A stretch of DNA of 32,525 nucleotides from Pirellulales bacterium (lineage in GTDB: Bacteria > Planctomycetota > Planctomycetia > Pirellulales > JADZDJ01): NCBI GenBank assembly GCA_035499655.1, contig DATJYL010000012.1, positions 1-32,525 of the forward strand, written 5' to 3'. Position numbers and translations under genes: made by a program. Below are positions 31,380-32,525 of the stretch, piece after piece. Under the pieces are notes generated by a model, which worked only from the letters and a program-made list of their open reading frames with translations, had not been told where the DNA came from and made no database searches. How positions within the stretch are numbered: position 1 is the stretch's first letter; the number at the start of each line of letters is the position of its first letter.

Positions 31380-32525
31380 ATGAGCACTGCTGCTACGCCG
31401 TCGAGCGGAAGCAATTTGCCTGTATCCGCAATGCCGCACGGCAGCATTCGCAACGGGGCTAGCCGGTCCGCGCGCAAATTGCGTTTGTGGCCCGCCATCA
31501 TCATCGTGGGGGTTCTGTGGGGATTTCACTTCGCTGCCGATCACATGGAAATGTCGATGTTTGTCCGCTTTGTTTCGCGGTTCGGCATGTATGGCGTGGT
31601 GCTGCTGGTCTTTGTCGTTTGGTGGATGTTTTTCAGCCGCGCACAATGGTCCGATCGGTTTTTGGCGCTCGCCGTATTGATTGCCGCCGCAATCGTAACC
31701 GGCCTGTTGGCCGATAAAAAAAGCTTTGGTTCCATGGGAATGATGGGCGTGTTCATGGCTAGTTTCCCGTTGGTGCTGTTGGCTTGGACGGCGTGGCTGT
31801 TGGTCTCCAACACGTGGTTTCATTTTTCGCCTCGTGTCGAACGAGTCGGTTTATGCGGCGTCATTTTGGTAACGGCCGGTTTTTTTGATTTGGTTCGTTG
31901 GGAAGGGCTCGATGGCGGCCAGCATTCCGCGTTTGCCTGGCGGTGGAGTCCGACTTCCGAAGACCAGTTTTTGGCGGAGCATACGAAGGCGAATTCCGTT
32001 GCCACGGCCAGCCCCAACCCCATCGCGGCAAATGCCGGCCCGGCGTTGCAAATTCTTCCCGGCGACTGGCCGGAGTTTCGCGGTCAAAATCGCAACAATC
32101 AAGTGCCCGGTCTGAAAGTGGCGACCGATTGGCAGCAGCAGCCTCCCAAGCAGTTGTGGCGACATCGGGTGGGGCCCGCCTGGTCCAGCATGATTGTAGT
32201 CCATGGCAAATTGTTTACCCAGGAACAACGCGGCGAGCAAGAATGTGTGGTTTGCTACCATGCCGCCACGGGAGATGAAATTTGGGCCCACGAAGATGCC
32301 GCTCGCTTCGAGGAGCCGCTGTCCAGCGCTGGACCGCGCGGCACGCCCACGTTTGCCGTAGGGCGCATTTATTCGCTCGGTGCGACAGGCATATTGAATT
32401 GCTTGGATGCCGCCACGGGCCGGCCGATTTGGTCGCACGATATTGTGGCCGATGCCGAAGCTGATCCCAAGCCCGCGCCTTTTACGGCCCGGCAATGGGG
32501 ATATTCCAACTCCCCGCTCGTCGTC
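31380..32525 (+). CDS. Five-helix membrane protein fused to a PQQ-like beta-propeller (3' truncated)
   Basis: The frame starts at the ATG at 31380 (GAGGA ten bases upstream) and is open to the right edge, giving 382 residues so far. After a polar head (1-37), five membrane helices occupy about residues 38-180. From about residue 227 the PQQ-like repeat fold begins with the planctomycete entry motif GDWPEFRGQNRNN, then blades with LWRHRVGPAWSSMIVVHGKLFTQEQ, CYHAATGDEIWAHED and CLDAATGRPIWSHD. Propellers of this type are common in planctomycete envelope proteins; whether a quinone is bound is not shown by the visible part. The likely topology is membrane anchor plus periplasmic propeller. Function unknown. 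Confidence 0.88.
   Translation, partial: MSTAATPSSGSNLPVSAMPHGSIRNGASRSARKLRLWPAIIIVGVLWGFHFAADHMEMSMFVRFVSRFGMYGVVLLVFVVWWMFFSRAQWSDRFLALAVLIAAAIVTGLLADKKSFGSMGMMGVFMASFPLVLLAWTAWLLVSNTWFHFSPRVERVGLCGVILVTAGFFDLVRWEGLDGGQHSAFAWRWSPTSEDQFLAEHTKANSVATASPNPIAANAGPALQILPGDWPEFRGQNRNNQVPGLKVATDWQQQPPKQLWRHRVGPAWSSMIVVHGKLFTQEQRGEQECVVCYHAATGDEIWAHEDAARFEEPLSSAGPRGTPTFAVGRIYSLGATGILNCLDAATGRPIWSHDIVADAEADPKPAPFTARQWGYSNSPLVV

Overview
The window looks like a chromosomal piece of a planctomycete, most likely of the Pirellulales type. This rests on two PEP-CTERM proteins with planctomycete-style sorting tails, a PQQ-like propeller with the DWPxFRG entry motif, a small Lys/Ala-tailed protein, many short proline/alanine-rich secreted proteins, and the style of the respiratory cluster. 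No rRNA, tRNA, CRISPR array or insertion sequence was seen.

Left edge (1-3662): a truncated PEP-CTERM/dockerin-like protein, a proline-rich lipoprotein, mannose-6-phosphate isomerase (manA), a tiny membrane protein and a DUF983 zinc-ribbon membrane protein. Three related palindromic elements with TAGAG...CTCTA ends sit in the gaps here. Two of them supply the stop codon of a neighbouring gene.

Centre (3671-25106): one block of 18 co-directional minus-strand genes, about 21.4 kb, read from right to left. It encodes a nearly complete quinol-to-oxygen electron path and its assembly factors: Rieske protein with a 215-residue Ala/Pro/Lys-rich N-terminus, split cytochrome b (b6-like N half and a greatly enlarged subunit IV-like C half), a 1552-residue membrane-anchored octaheme cytochrome c with a PDZ domain, two paralogous cupredoxin-like proteins, a diheme cytochrome c lipoprotein, cytochrome oxidase subunits II and I, heme A synthase (CtaA), heme O synthase (CtaB), oxidase subunits III and IV, an ABC transporter pair, a SCO copper chaperone, a DUF420 (CtaM-like) protein and a CPxC membrane protein. 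The expected path is quinol to Rieske/cytochrome b, then octaheme cytochrome, then diheme cytochrome and/or cupredoxins, then the CuA site and the A2-type oxidase. Several genes overlap as ATGA, which argues for translational coupling.

Right edge (25620-32525): purD, an unknown secreted/membrane protein, a second PEP-CTERM protein, a TIGR00027-type methyltransferase, a nucleotide-pyrophosphatase-type phosphodiesterase, a small Lys/Ala-tailed protein, and the start of a five-helix membrane protein fused to a PQQ-like propeller that runs off the window.

The least expected signal is not a gene. Many spacers of the respiratory operon are imperfect tandem arrays of 7-base units. Each array has a different unit, and they usually start right at or within a few bases of the stop codon of the upstream gene. 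The same kind of array also lies inside two reading frames: the start of ctaA and a linker of the octaheme cytochrome, which share an 18-base stretch.
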